From Comamonadaceae bacterium (GTDB taxonomy: Bacteria; Pseudomonadota; Gammaproteobacteria; Burkholderiales; Burkholderiaceae_C), in assembly GCA_947461325.1 (NCBI GenBank), contig CANHLD010000057.1, positions 1 through 10,183 of the forward strand: 10,183 nucleotides of DNA. Direction: 5' to 3'. The position numbers and the translations under genes are program-made. The first letter of the stretch is position 1. The number at the start of each line of letters is the position of its first letter. Positions 1 through 6,744 of this stretch are shown here, piece by piece. Under the pieces are notes generated by a model, which was not told the origin of the DNA, ran no database searches, and saw only the letters and a program-made list of their open reading frames with translations.

Positions 1-2
1 CC

Positions 3-317
3 AATTACAAACAAGCCATTGTCGATGCAGCGGCAACAGGCACTTACATGCTCAACACCAAATCTTCACCTTGTATACGTGCCTTGAAAGCCGACTTCAC
101 CGCCAAGATTCACGAAGCTGGTTTGATGGGACCTGATGCTTTCATGGGTATTCAAGATGTGTACTTCGGCGGCGATATGAACGCGGCTCCCGCATTAGCT
201 GGCCAATCCGCCGGGTTGGTGCACGAGGTGAAAAGCGTGCAAACCATCATCGATGAAACAGTGTCTCAATTCCAAGCCATCGCCGCGCGAATGGCTGTTT
301 TGTCTACTGGGTTTTAA
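3..317 (+). CDS. Nitronate monooxygenase-like protein, C-terminal fragment
   Basis: The reading frame is open from the left edge of the window to a TAA at 315-317, so only the last 104 residues are present and the start lies outside. The fragment reads like the end of an FMN-dependent nitronate monooxygenase (2-nitropropane dioxygenase family, TIM barrel). It opens with a YKQAIVDAA stretch and closes with the GGDMNAAPALAGQSAGLVHE segment, which matches the phosphate-binding and C-terminal helix region of that family (compare the usual G-D-x-x-x-G-P-x-x-x-GQ-x-x-G pattern). Family members oxidise alkyl nitronates to carbonyl compounds and nitrite in the cytoplasm, but many homologues have other or unknown substrates. 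The N-terminal flavin-binding part cannot be inspected. The crotonase gene starts 12 bp downstream on the same strand, which suggests cotranscription. Confidence 0.75.
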   Translation, partial: NYKQAIVDAAATGTYMLNTKSSPCIRALKADFTAKIHEAGLMGPDAFMGIQDVYFGGDMNAAPALAGQSAGLVHEVKSVQTIIDETVSQFQAIAARMAVLSTGF

Positions 318-329
318 CCAAGCGCCACC

Positions 330-1136
330 ATGTCAACCAGCGAATCAACCCATGGAAGTATTGATCACGAGATACAAGATGGCTTGCTGATCATTCGCAT
401 CAACCGCCCTGCTAAGCGCAATGGCTTTACACCCGCCATGATGAACCAGTTGTCGCAGGCTTACACGCTGCTTGACGACGATCCGGCATTGCGTGTGGGC
501 GTGGTCTGCGCCGAGGGCGATCATTTCACAGGCGGCCTTGACTTGCCAACATTTGCCGGATTGATGCAGCGCGGAGAACGCGCCATTGCGGATGGACAAG
601 TCGATCCATTCGACCTTGGCATGAAGGGCTACCGTCGCAGAGTTAAACCGCTGGTCATGGCAGTCAAGGGCATCACCTTCACCTTAGGCATTGAGTTGAT
701 GCTGGCAGCCGATGTGGTGATCGCCGCTGACAACTGCCGTTTTTCTCAGTTGGAAGTCAAACGCGGCATCATGGCCACAGGTGGCGCCACGCTGCGTATG
801 TCGCAACGCGCTGGCGCGGGCAACGCTTTGTTGCATTTACTCACTGGGGATGAATTCGATTCAGCAGAGGCCTTGCGATTGAATTTCGTACAAAAAGTCG
901 TTCCTGCGGGTGAAGAACTGAACGAAGCACTTCGCATCGCCAGGCTGATAGCCGAGCAAGCGCCATTGGCGGTCATTGCCACCCGCCAGTCGGTGTTGCA
1001 ATGCATAGAAGACGGGCCACAGGCTGCGGTCGATGCATTTGAAGCCACCCAGCAACGACTATCAAACAGTCAGGATGCGGCCGAGGGTGTGCGCTCTTTC
1101 ATAGAAAAACGCCATCCGCGTTTTTCCGGCACTTGA
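330..1136 (+). CDS. Crotonase-superfamily (enoyl-CoA hydratase/isomerase) protein
   Basis: This 268-residue protein has the length and layout of a single-domain crotonase, a fold that handles acyl-CoA thioesters in the cytoplasm, for example by hydrating enoyl-CoA. The first oxyanion-hole segment is HFTGGLDL (about residues 65-72). The second is GITFTLGIELMLAAD (114-128), where the usual triple glycine is replaced by T-L-G. Acidic residues sit at both positions that carry the catalytic glutamates in rat enoyl-CoA hydratase: E122 in GIEL and E142 in LEVKRGIMATGGATLR. Hydratase-type chemistry is therefore possible, but the substrate cannot be read from sequence. I chose the ATG at 330 because conserved sequence begins about 12 residues later; its ribosome-binding site is poor. 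The neighbours (nitronate monooxygenase-like gene before, desaturase 34 bp after) suggest an acyl-chain or lipid context. Confidence 0.85.
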   Translation: MSTSESTHGSIDHEIQDGLLIIRINRPAKRNGFTPAMMNQLSQAYTLLDDDPALRVGVVCAEGDHFTGGLDLPTFAGLMQRGERAIADGQVDPFDLGMKGYRRRVKPLVMAVKGITFTLGIELMLAADVVIAADNCRFSQLEVKRGIMATGGATLRMSQRAGAGNALLHLLTGDEFDSAEALRLNFVQKVVPAGEELNEALRIARLIAEQAPLAVIATRQSVLQCIEDGPQAAVDAFEATQQRLSNSQDAAEGVRSFIEKRHPRFSGT

Positions 1137-1170
1137 AATACACTCAAACTTCATACACTGTGGCAGAACC

Positions 1171-2103
1171 ATGAATGAAGCAAACCTCACCGACATGCAT
1201 GTCAAACTCAGTGACGCTGAGAACGACATGCTGCGCCAACGCTCTGACCTGATCGGTGGCTTGTTGGTGTTGCATGCCTGGACAGTCATCGGCATTTGCA
1301 TGTATGTTTTTGTTTGTTGGCCGAATCCTTTGACTTTTCTCGTTTGCAGTGCATTGATTGGCGGTCGTCAATTGGGTTTGAGCATATTGATGCACGATGC
1401 GGCGCACCGCGTCTTGATGCGCCAGGCTGGCTTGAATGATTTCACAGGTCACTGGTTGGCAGGCGGCGCGGTCGGTGCTCACATGTACGCATACCGCCCC
1501 TACCATCTGACCCATCACCGACATACCCAACAAGACGAGGATCCTGATTTGGTGTTGTCGCGCCCCTTTCCTGTGTCTTCAAGCAGTTTGTGGCGCAAGG
1601 TTTGGCGTGACCTGAGCGGCCAGACAGGCTACAAACAACGCTTGGCGCAATGGCGTGCTGGCTTGGGCGATGAAGGCTCAACGATGGTGCGTCTGCAACG
1701 TTTATGGCGAACAGAAAAAGCTTTGTTTTTAACGAACCTGGTTTTGTTTGGCTTTTTGTGGGCTTGTGATCAACCCATGCTTTTTCTATGGATGTGGTGC
1801 TTGCCATTATTGACCTGGTTTCAACTCTTTAGCCGCATTCGCAATATTGCCGAGCATGCTGTCACCGGCGACAGACACAACCGTTTGCGCAACACCCGCA
1901 CCACATTTGCCAATCACTTGGAACGCTGGTTTGTCGCACCCTATTGGGTCAATTACCATTTGGAACACCATTTGTTCAGCTTTGTACCTTGCTGGAAACT
2001 CAAAACGGCACACAGCATACTGATCGAACAAGGCCTCGCGCCGCACATGGAACTCACACCCGGTTATGCGGCTGTTTTGCGCAAAGCTGTTCACCCACAA
2101 TGA
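1171..2103 (+). CDS. Membrane fatty acid desaturase family protein
   Basis: This is a 310-residue integral membrane protein with all three histidine boxes of the membrane di-iron desaturase/hydroxylase superfamily: HDAAH at 75-79, HLTHHRH at 112-118 and HLEHH at 263-267. An additional RNIAEHA segment lies at 224-230. Hydrophobic segments lie near residues 30-50, 55-72, 185-200 and 203-220, as expected for a protein whose histidine boxes face the cytoplasm and bind two irons. Family members insert double bonds into acyl lipids or hydroxylate lipid-like substrates such as carotenoids, using O2 and an electron donor. Box spacing alone does not decide the substrate or regiospecificity. No ferredoxin or reductase gene is adjacent. 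The ATG at 1171 precedes an in-frame ATG at 1195 and either could be used. The stop TGA overlaps an ATG at 2100 (ATGA), so it is closely coupled to the next gene. Confidence 0.87.
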   Translation: MNEANLTDMHVKLSDAENDMLRQRSDLIGGLLVLHAWTVIGICMYVFVCWPNPLTFLVCSALIGGRQLGLSILMHDAAHRVLMRQAGLNDFTGHWLAGGAVGAHMYAYRPYHLTHHRHTQQDEDPDLVLSRPFPVSSSSLWRKVWRDLSGQTGYKQRLAQWRAGLGDEGSTMVRLQRLWRTEKALFLTNLVLFGFLWACDQPMLFLWMWCLPLLTWFQLFSRIRNIAEHAVTGDRHNRLRNTRTTFANHLERWFVAPYWVNYHLEHHLFSFVPCWKLKTAHSILIEQGLAPHMELTPGYAAVLRKAVHPQ

Positions 2104-2123
2104 TTCAATTAAATAGGTTTGCC

Positions 2124-3392
2124 ATGCATTCATCCCTGAAACGTCGAAGCCTGTATGTGTGTGTTTTGCTGTCCTTCGCCACATTGGCAATGGCTGATAT
2201 GCCAACTGCTGCACCGGCATCGCTCGGCATGTCTGCCGAGCGGCTCAAGCGCATCAGACCCGTGATCCAAAAAGAAATCGACAACCGGCAAATGCCTGGA
2301 GCGATTGTGATGATCGCTCGCAAAGGCGCGGTGGTTTTCAGCGATGACATAGGCGTCAAACACGATGCCATTTTCCGCGCTTACTCCATGACCAAACCGA
2401 TGGCATCTGTGCTGGCCATGATGATGGTGGAAGAAGGCCAGTTGCAACTCGCCGACCCCGTCTCTAAATTCCTGCCTGCATTGGCTAAACAAACGGTTTT
2501 ATCCAACGCTATGGACGGCAGCACCGCCACTGTGCCTGCTGTGCGTGGCATCACGGTGCATGATTTGCTGCGCCATACCTCCGGTCTGACATATCCTGAA
2601 TTCACACGATCAAGCGCGATGAAACAAGCATATATCGATGCAGGCTTGTTCTCTGTTGAAAACGGTCCAAAGTGGATCACACTGTCGCCCGAAGAACAGG
2701 TGGCAGCCTTTGCCAAAGCACCACTTCAATGGCAGCCCGGCAGTACCTGGGAATACAGTTTGTCTACCGATTTGTTAGGCCGTGTACTCGAAGCGGTTGG
2801 AAAAAAACCGCTGGGTGTGATGCTTGAAGAACGGCTGATCAAACCGCTTGGCATGAAAGACACTTCATTCATCGTACCTGCCAGCAAAGTGCATCGCATT
2901 GCCGAGCCATTGGCGATTGACCCGTTGACGCAAAAACCATTTCCGCCCATGCTCGATCTGACCAAAGCACAAGGCAATGATTCGGGTGGTGCAGGTCTTG
3001 CCACGACGGCCGACGACTACTTGCGCTTTTGCCAGATGCTGCTCAATGGCGGCACCCTCGACGGCAAGCGGTATTTGAGCCGCACCACGCTGGCTTTGAT
3101 GACCTCGGATCACCTTGGCCCCAAAGTGGCGACACCGCTGCAACCGGGCGAGTTGCTGATGGGCGTTCAAGGCTATACCTTCGGACTGGGCTTCATGGTG
3201 AGACAAGGCCAAGGCATGGCGAGTGTGCCGGGCTCTGAGGGCGACTACGCTTGGGCAGGTGCGGGCGGCACATTTTTTTGGATTGATCCTAAAGAGCAAG
3301 TCATTGGTTTGCTGATGGCGCAAACACCGGGACCGCAGCGACAGTATTACCGTCGCATGGTCAAGCAGTTGGTGTACCAAGCCATTGAGTGA
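2124..3392 (+). CDS. Exported serine hydrolase, beta-lactamase/EstB-like family
   Basis: This 422-residue protein belongs to the class C beta-lactamase-like serine hydrolases (PF00144; esterases, D-peptidases, transesterases). The nucleophile motif is S88-M-T-K91 in AYSMTKPM. The tyrosine motif is Y211-S-L in WEYSLSTDLLGRVLEAV, as in EstB-type esterases rather than the Y-x-N of true AmpC enzymes. HDLLRHTSGLTY (146-157) and WAGAGGTFFWIDPKEQ (377-392) are other family landmarks. The N-terminus has basic residues (KRR), a hydrophobic core and an A-M-A cleavage site near residue 24, so periplasmic export is likely. I chose the ATG at 2124 because it gives a standard signal peptide and has an AGG about 7 bases upstream. 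An in-frame ATG at 2100, overlapping the desaturase stop, would add eight residues. Esterase or peptidase action is more likely than antibiotic hydrolysis. The substrate is unknown. Confidence 0.85.
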   Translation: MHSSLKRRSLYVCVLLSFATLAMADMPTAAPASLGMSAERLKRIRPVIQKEIDNRQMPGAIVMIARKGAVVFSDDIGVKHDAIFRAYSMTKPMASVLAMMMVEEGQLQLADPVSKFLPALAKQTVLSNAMDGSTATVPAVRGITVHDLLRHTSGLTYPEFTRSSAMKQAYIDAGLFSVENGPKWITLSPEEQVAAFAKAPLQWQPGSTWEYSLSTDLLGRVLEAVGKKPLGVMLEERLIKPLGMKDTSFIVPASKVHRIAEPLAIDPLTQKPFPPMLDLTKAQGNDSGGAGLATTADDYLRFCQMLLNGGTLDGKRYLSRTTLALMTSDHLGPKVATPLQPGELLMGVQGYTFGLGFMVRQGQGMASVPGSEGDYAWAGAGGTFFWIDPKEQVIGLLMAQTPGPQRQYYRRMVKQLVYQAIE

Positions 3393-3396
3393 ACGG

Positions 3397-3666
3397 ATGC
3401 GCGGTAAGAAGCTTACAGAAGACGACATTTCTCATGTCATTCAAATGGCTTGGGAAGACCGCACATCATTTGAAACCATTCAAGAGCGAACGGGACTGAC
3501 AGAAGCTCAAGTGATCCGTCTGATGCGCAATGAACTCAAACCTCAGTCATTCATTTTGTGGAGACAAAGAGTCAAAGGCCGCACCACCAAGCATCGTGCG
3601 CTGAGAAGCCCAGAGATGAAATTCCATGATCGACAAATTGCAGATCACCGCAGAGCCAATTGCTAA
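3397..3666 (+). CDS. DUF2805 / TIGR03643-type small conserved protein
   Basis: This 89-residue, strongly basic cytoplasmic protein appears to match the uncharacterised DUF2805 (TIGR03643) family along its full length. The recognisable parts are LTEDDISHVIQMAWEDRTSF (6-25), a helix-turn-helix-like stretch ERTGLTEAQVIRLMRNEL (30-47), the KPQSFILWRQRVKGRTTKH block (48-66) and the C-terminal DRQIADHRRAN (78-88). The predicted short helices and many Arg/Lys residues are compatible with nucleic-acid binding, which is inference; no function is established to my knowledge. The ATG at 3397 lies 4 bp after the hydrolase stop. A TTG at 3385 would extend it by four residues and overlap the hydrolase gene. 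From memory, relatives occur near photolyase/cryptochrome genes, and one follows here. Confidence 0.8.
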   Translation: MRGKKLTEDDISHVIQMAWEDRTSFETIQERTGLTEAQVIRLMRNELKPQSFILWRQRVKGRTTKHRALRSPEMKFHDRQIADHRRANC

Positions 3667-3682
3667 TTTCTGATTGCTAATT
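3659..3682 (+). repeat. 10-bp direct repeat ATTGCTAATT, 14-bp period
   Basis: ATTGCTAATT occurs at 3659-3668 and again at 3673-3682, separated by TCTG. The first copy overlaps the last codons of the DUF2805 gene, and both lie about 145-165 bp before the photolyase start. The arrangement could be a regulator binding site, or it could be chance in AT-rich sequence. Confidence 0.6.
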
Positions 3683-3685
3683 CAG

Positions 3686-3802
3686 ATGAAGAAGCAAACA
3701 TGCGTGAAGACCCCATCGGCTTGGCTCAAGTTGCGTTTTGTATTCACACTGGTTGCAAGTCTGAGCTTGTTAACGCCGCTTACGGTGAGCAACATTCAAT
3801 AG
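3686..3802 (+). CDS. Possible small membrane protein ORF (38 aa), doubtful
   Basis: An ATG at 3686 opens 38 codons ending at TAG 3800-3802, in the gap between the DUF2805 and photolyase genes. The product begins MKKQTC, then has a hydrophobic run RFVFTLVASLSLLTPLTV (about residues 17-34) that could be a single membrane helix or an uncleaved signal sequence. No Shine-Dalgarno sequence is visible and I recognise no homologue. It could equally be random sequence within an untranslated region. Confidence 0.2.
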   Translation: MKKQTCVKTPSAWLKLRFVFTLVASLSLLTPLTVSNIQ

Positions 3803-3825
3803 ATAAAAACCCATCAAAAAATACC

Positions 3826-5346
3826 ATGAGCTACTCATTGGTTTGGTTCAAACGAGACTTGCGTTGGCAAGACCATTCTGCGTTAGTCATGGCCAGTCAA
3901 CGTGGCCCCGTCAGATGTATTTATGTCATTGAGCCAGAGCTTTGGTTACAACCGGACTGTGCACTTCAACACTTTGAGTTTGTGCGCGAGTCATTACAAG
4001 AGCTTGACACACATTTGCGCACATTGGGTGGCTGCTTAGAGATACATACGGGCGAATTGCCAGAAGTACTGAATCGACTGTGGCAAGAAGCACCGTTTAC
4101 TGGGCTGTACTCACATGAGGAAACAGGCAATGGTTTTACCTATGCACGCGATCTGAAAGTTTCCGCATGGTGCCAATTGCACAGCATCTATTGGCATGAA
4201 TTCCCTCAGTTTGGCGTTGTGCGGCGATTAAAAAACCGCAACCTGTGGCAACGCGCGTGGGAACAACACATGGCATCGCCCATTCAACCCATCGACTCGC
4301 TGCATTTTTGGCGTCCACCATCCACAAACACATTGTCAATGCTTGCACCGACCCACTTGACACATAACCCGCCGTTGCGCCAGTTTGGTGGTCGTGTGCT
4401 TGCTCTAAAGACACTACACAGTTTTCTCAATGCTCGCAGCATGGGTTACCGAGGAGGCATTTCTTCTCCCCTGTCTGCGCCGGACGCCTGTTCCAGGTTA
4501 TCTGCGTATTTGGCCTATGGTTGCATCAGCATGCGCGAAGTGGTGCAGCGAACACGCGCACATATTGCGCAACTTCCACCACAAGCAAGTCGACATCGAG
4601 CCGGATTAAACGCTTTCGTGAGTCGTCTCTATTGGCATTGCCATTTCATACAAAAACTGGAAAGTGAACCTGCTATTGAATGGCGCAATATGCACCATGG
4701 ATACGATGGACTTCGCGAGCAAGACTTCAACACTGCATATTTTGAAGCGTTCAAAGAAGCACGCACAGGCTGGCCCATGGTCGACGCTTGCGTCACCATG
4801 CTGAGAGAAACCGGGTGGTTGAACTTTCGCATGCGGGCCATGTTGGTTTCGGTCGCTGCCTATCCCTTGTGGCTGCACTGGCGTCCTGTCGGCGAATGGT
4901 TGGCCACACAATTTTTAGACTATGAACCAGGCATTCACTGGAGCCAATTACAGATGCAATCAGGCACAACCGGCATCAACACCACACGGGTTTACAACCC
5001 GATCAAGCAAGCCCAAGACCATGACGCCTATGGAAAGTTTGTCAGGCGCTGGCTTCCTCACATGCGACATGTGCCAGACACTTGGCTATTTGAACCATGG
5101 CTGTTACCTGAGGAATTGAAAAACCATCCCAAGCTAAGCGGTCAACTTGTTGAACCCTTGGTTGATTTGGCCACTGCCACACGAGCATCGAAGCAAAGCT
5201 TGTATGAAAGGCGCAAAACGCCTGAAGTCATTGAAGGCAAGAAGGCAGTCGTTGATAGGCATGCTTCACGCAAACCCATGCACTCCCGCAAAAAGTCAAC
5301 TACCAAACAACAGGCTGATGTCAATCAGCTTGGTTTTGACTTCTAG
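3826..5346 (+). CDS. DNA photolyase/cryptochrome family flavoprotein
   Basis: This 506-residue protein has the photolyase layout: an N-terminal alpha/beta antenna domain starting SYSLVWFKRDLRWQDHSAL, then a helical FAD-binding domain. Its landmarks are GISSPLSAPDACSRLSAYLA (211-230), TGWPMVDACVTMLRETGW (314-331), LNFRMRAML (332-340), YEPGIHWSQLQMQSGTTGIN (366-385) and RVYNPIKQ (388-395). Relatives use blue light to split pyrimidine dimers or act as light sensors. In an ungapped hand alignment to E. coli photolyase, W352 matches W359, but L375 replaces the proximal Trp382 and H371 replaces Asn378, so it is a divergent subfamily. The tail after about residue 450 is basic and ends QLGFDF. I rejected an upstream ATG at 3700 because homology starts at residue 2 from the ATG at 3826. 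No clear ribosome-binding site precedes this ATG. Whether it repairs DNA or senses light is unresolved. Confidence 0.85.
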   Translation: MSYSLVWFKRDLRWQDHSALVMASQRGPVRCIYVIEPELWLQPDCALQHFEFVRESLQELDTHLRTLGGCLEIHTGELPEVLNRLWQEAPFTGLYSHEETGNGFTYARDLKVSAWCQLHSIYWHEFPQFGVVRRLKNRNLWQRAWEQHMASPIQPIDSLHFWRPPSTNTLSMLAPTHLTHNPPLRQFGGRVLALKTLHSFLNARSMGYRGGISSPLSAPDACSRLSAYLAYGCISMREVVQRTRAHIAQLPPQASRHRAGLNAFVSRLYWHCHFIQKLESEPAIEWRNMHHGYDGLREQDFNTAYFEAFKEARTGWPMVDACVTMLRETGWLNFRMRAMLVSVAAYPLWLHWRPVGEWLATQFLDYEPGIHWSQLQMQSGTTGINTTRVYNPIKQAQDHDAYGKFVRRWLPHMRHVPDTWLFEPWLLPEELKNHPKLSGQLVEPLVDLATATRASKQSLYERRKTPEVIEGKKAVVDRHASRKPMHSRKKSTTKQQADVNQLGFDF

Positions 5347-5433
5347 TTCGTGGCTTTGTGAGTTTCGCGCAAGACATTCCGAAGAGATGTGAAAGTTCAT
5401 AAAAAATTTCAGAACATCCACTTGTTTTGAATT
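5347..5433. other. Convergent intergenic spacer with a weak hairpin
   Basis: This 87-bp spacer lies between the photolyase and the sbtA-like gene, which face each other. A weak imperfect hairpin (GATGTGAAA at 5386-5394 against TTTC-aga-ACATC at 5407-5418, with an A-rich loop) is the only candidate bidirectional terminator. It is AT-rich and bulged and lacks a proper U-tract, so terminator function is doubtful. Confidence 0.25.
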
Positions 5434-6411
5434 TCAAGCGCCCGTCCACCAAAACGCCGTTTGTACATACAGCGGAATGCCCAACAAAATATTGAGCGGA
5501 AACGTCATGCCCAGCGACATGCCAAAGTAAAGCGTTGGATTGGCTTCTGGAATAGCCTGACGCAACACAGCAGGCACGGCAATGTAAGACGCACTGGCAG
5601 ATAACACCATCAACAAAGCCAAGTCGCCGGGGTTCATGTTCAGCCAACCGCCAACCACCATGGCGAAGCTGGCATGCACAGCAGGTGCCAACAAGGCATA
5701 CAACAACAAAGTCGCTGGTTGCCCTTTGAGCTTGGCCATGTTGCGCGCCGCCAGCAGTCCCATGTCCAGCAGAAAAAATGCCAACATCCCTTTGAACAAA
5801 TCCACAGAAAAAGGCTTCATCACTTCTTGGCCTGACTCACCGGAGAAAAAGCCAATCAACATAGCTCCCAGCAGCAATAGCTGAGCGCCATCGGTGAGTG
5901 CTTCATGCCAGACATGGCCCATGGAAGTGGCTTGTGGAGTGTTGTTCGCTGGAGTGCTTCGCATCTCCGCACGCACCTTGTTCGCCATGAAAACGGCCAA
6001 CAAAATCGCGGGCGACTCCATCAAGGCCATGGCCGCAGCCATGTGACCGCCATAGGGCAAGTTGTGTGTATCTAAATATTGGACAGCGGTGATGAAAGTC
6101 ACCGCGCTCACAGAGCCGTAGGTGGCGGCGATGGCTGCTGCATCAAACCGTCCGATGATTTTTTTCAGAACCACATAGCTAAGTAGCGGAATGGCCGAGG
6201 CCATGGCCACTGCCGCTCCCAAGCTGATCAGCACTTGCGCATTCAAGCCAGAAGCGGCTAATGCAAAACCGCCTTTGAGCCCCAAAGCCATTAACAAGTA
6301 CAAAGACAAAAATCTGGAAATCGCCGACGGGATTTCCAGATTGGATCGAACTAAACCGGCAAAGACACCAAAGACAAAAAAAAGAATAGCGGGGTCAATA
6401 AAACTTTGCAT
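5434..6411 (-). CDS. SbtA-like sodium-dependent bicarbonate transport family permease
   Basis: This 325-residue, very hydrophobic protein has roughly ten membrane segments in two halves, with a hydrophilic loop at about residues 144-170. It carries the hallmark sequences of the SbtA family (PF05982): ATYGSVSAVTF (96-106) and MESPAIL (131-137) in the first half, and SASASYIAVPAVLRQAIPEA (271-290) followed by NPTLYFGMSLGMTFPLNILL in the second. Cyanobacterial SbtA is an inner-membrane Na+/HCO3- symporter shut off by the PII-like protein SbtB. Heterotroph homologues are mostly unassigned and may supply bicarbonate for carboxylases or carry another anion. No SbtB gene lies next to it. The start at 6411 is preceded by GAAAGAGTGA. 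It follows the zinc-ribbon gene by 16 bp and probably shares its transcript. Confidence 0.85.
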   Translation of the reverse strand: MQSFIDPAILFFVFGVFAGLVRSNLEIPSAISRFLSLYLLMALGLKGGFALAASGLNAQVLISLGAAVAMASAIPLLSYVVLKKIIGRFDAAAIAATYGSVSAVTFITAVQYLDTHNLPYGGHMAAAMALMESPAILLAVFMANKVRAEMRSTPANNTPQATSMGHVWHEALTDGAQLLLLGAMLIGFFSGESGQEVMKPFSVDLFKGMLAFFLLDMGLLAARNMAKLKGQPATLLLYALLAPAVHASFAMVVGGWLNMNPGDLALLMVLSASASYIAVPAVLRQAIPEANPTLYFGMSLGMTFPLNILLGIPLYVQTAFWWTGA

Positions 6412-6427
6412 TCACTCTTTCAGATGG

Positions 6428-6691
6428 TCAATCAAATATCTCGCTCAACCAGGATTTTTGATGCCGATGCTTGTAGCCATGGTGCCTGTCATCGTCGTCA
6501 TACTTTGGATGACGATGCTCTCGTGCAGCTATTTGCGGGGGTGCTGCGCTGGCAGTGGCTGCACGCTCAAGCAGTTTGTCCAACTCACCACGGTCAAGCC
6601 AAATACCTCTGCAGGCTGAGCAGTAATCGATCTCCACGCCTTGCCTATCGGTCATCACCAAGGTTTGATCTTTGCATTGAGGACATTTCAT
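6428..6691 (-). CDS. TFIIB-type zinc-ribbon small protein with His/Asp-rich tail
   Basis: This 87-residue protein begins with a zinc ribbon: C3-P-Q-C6, then C24-S-A-C27, followed by GIWLDRGELDKLLERA (29-44), the signature of the zf-TFIIB family (PF13453). Four cysteines should bind one zinc. Members are widespread, short and functionally uncharacterised, despite the name taken from the transcription-factor ribbon. The C-terminal part (about 57-80) is unusual in composition, with six histidines and a run of four aspartates, which could bind additional metal. It ends with an amphipathic SWLSEIF. The gene lies 53 bp after the YccA-type gene and 16 bp before the sbtA-like gene on the same strand. 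The start has only a weak upstream GGAT. Confidence 0.83.
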   Translation of the reverse strand: MKCPQCKDQTLVMTDRQGVEIDYCSACRGIWLDRGELDKLLERAATASAAPPQIAAREHRHPKYDDDDRHHGYKHRHQKSWLSEIFD

Positions 6692-6744
6692 GTGTTTACA
6701 TCCAAGTCAAGTTGAGGAACAGCGCTCCGAGGAAGGCTGACGTC

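Noticed and set aside
1944..2123. Upstream extension of the serine hydrolase frame beginning at 1944
   Set aside because: It overlaps the conserved third histidine box of the desaturase in another frame, and it would bury a clear signal peptide that starts at 2124.
3385..3396. TTG start for the DUF2805 gene at 3385
   Set aside because: An ATG four codons later fits the spacing after the hydrolase stop, and the extra residues add no conserved sequence.
2865..3428. 187-codon open frame on the minus strand under the serine hydrolase gene
   Set aside because: It is antisense to a well-supported coding region, has low-complexity composition, and resembles no family I know.
3700..3825. 42-residue N-terminal extension of the photolyase from an ATG at 3700
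   Set aside because: Photolyase homology begins right after the ATG at 3826 and the extension resembles nothing recognisable.
5386..5418. Hairpin in the convergent photolyase/sbtA spacer as a bidirectional terminator
   Set aside because: The stem is AT-rich, has a 3-base bulge and a long loop, and is not followed by a clean U-tract; I kept it only as a note on the spacer.
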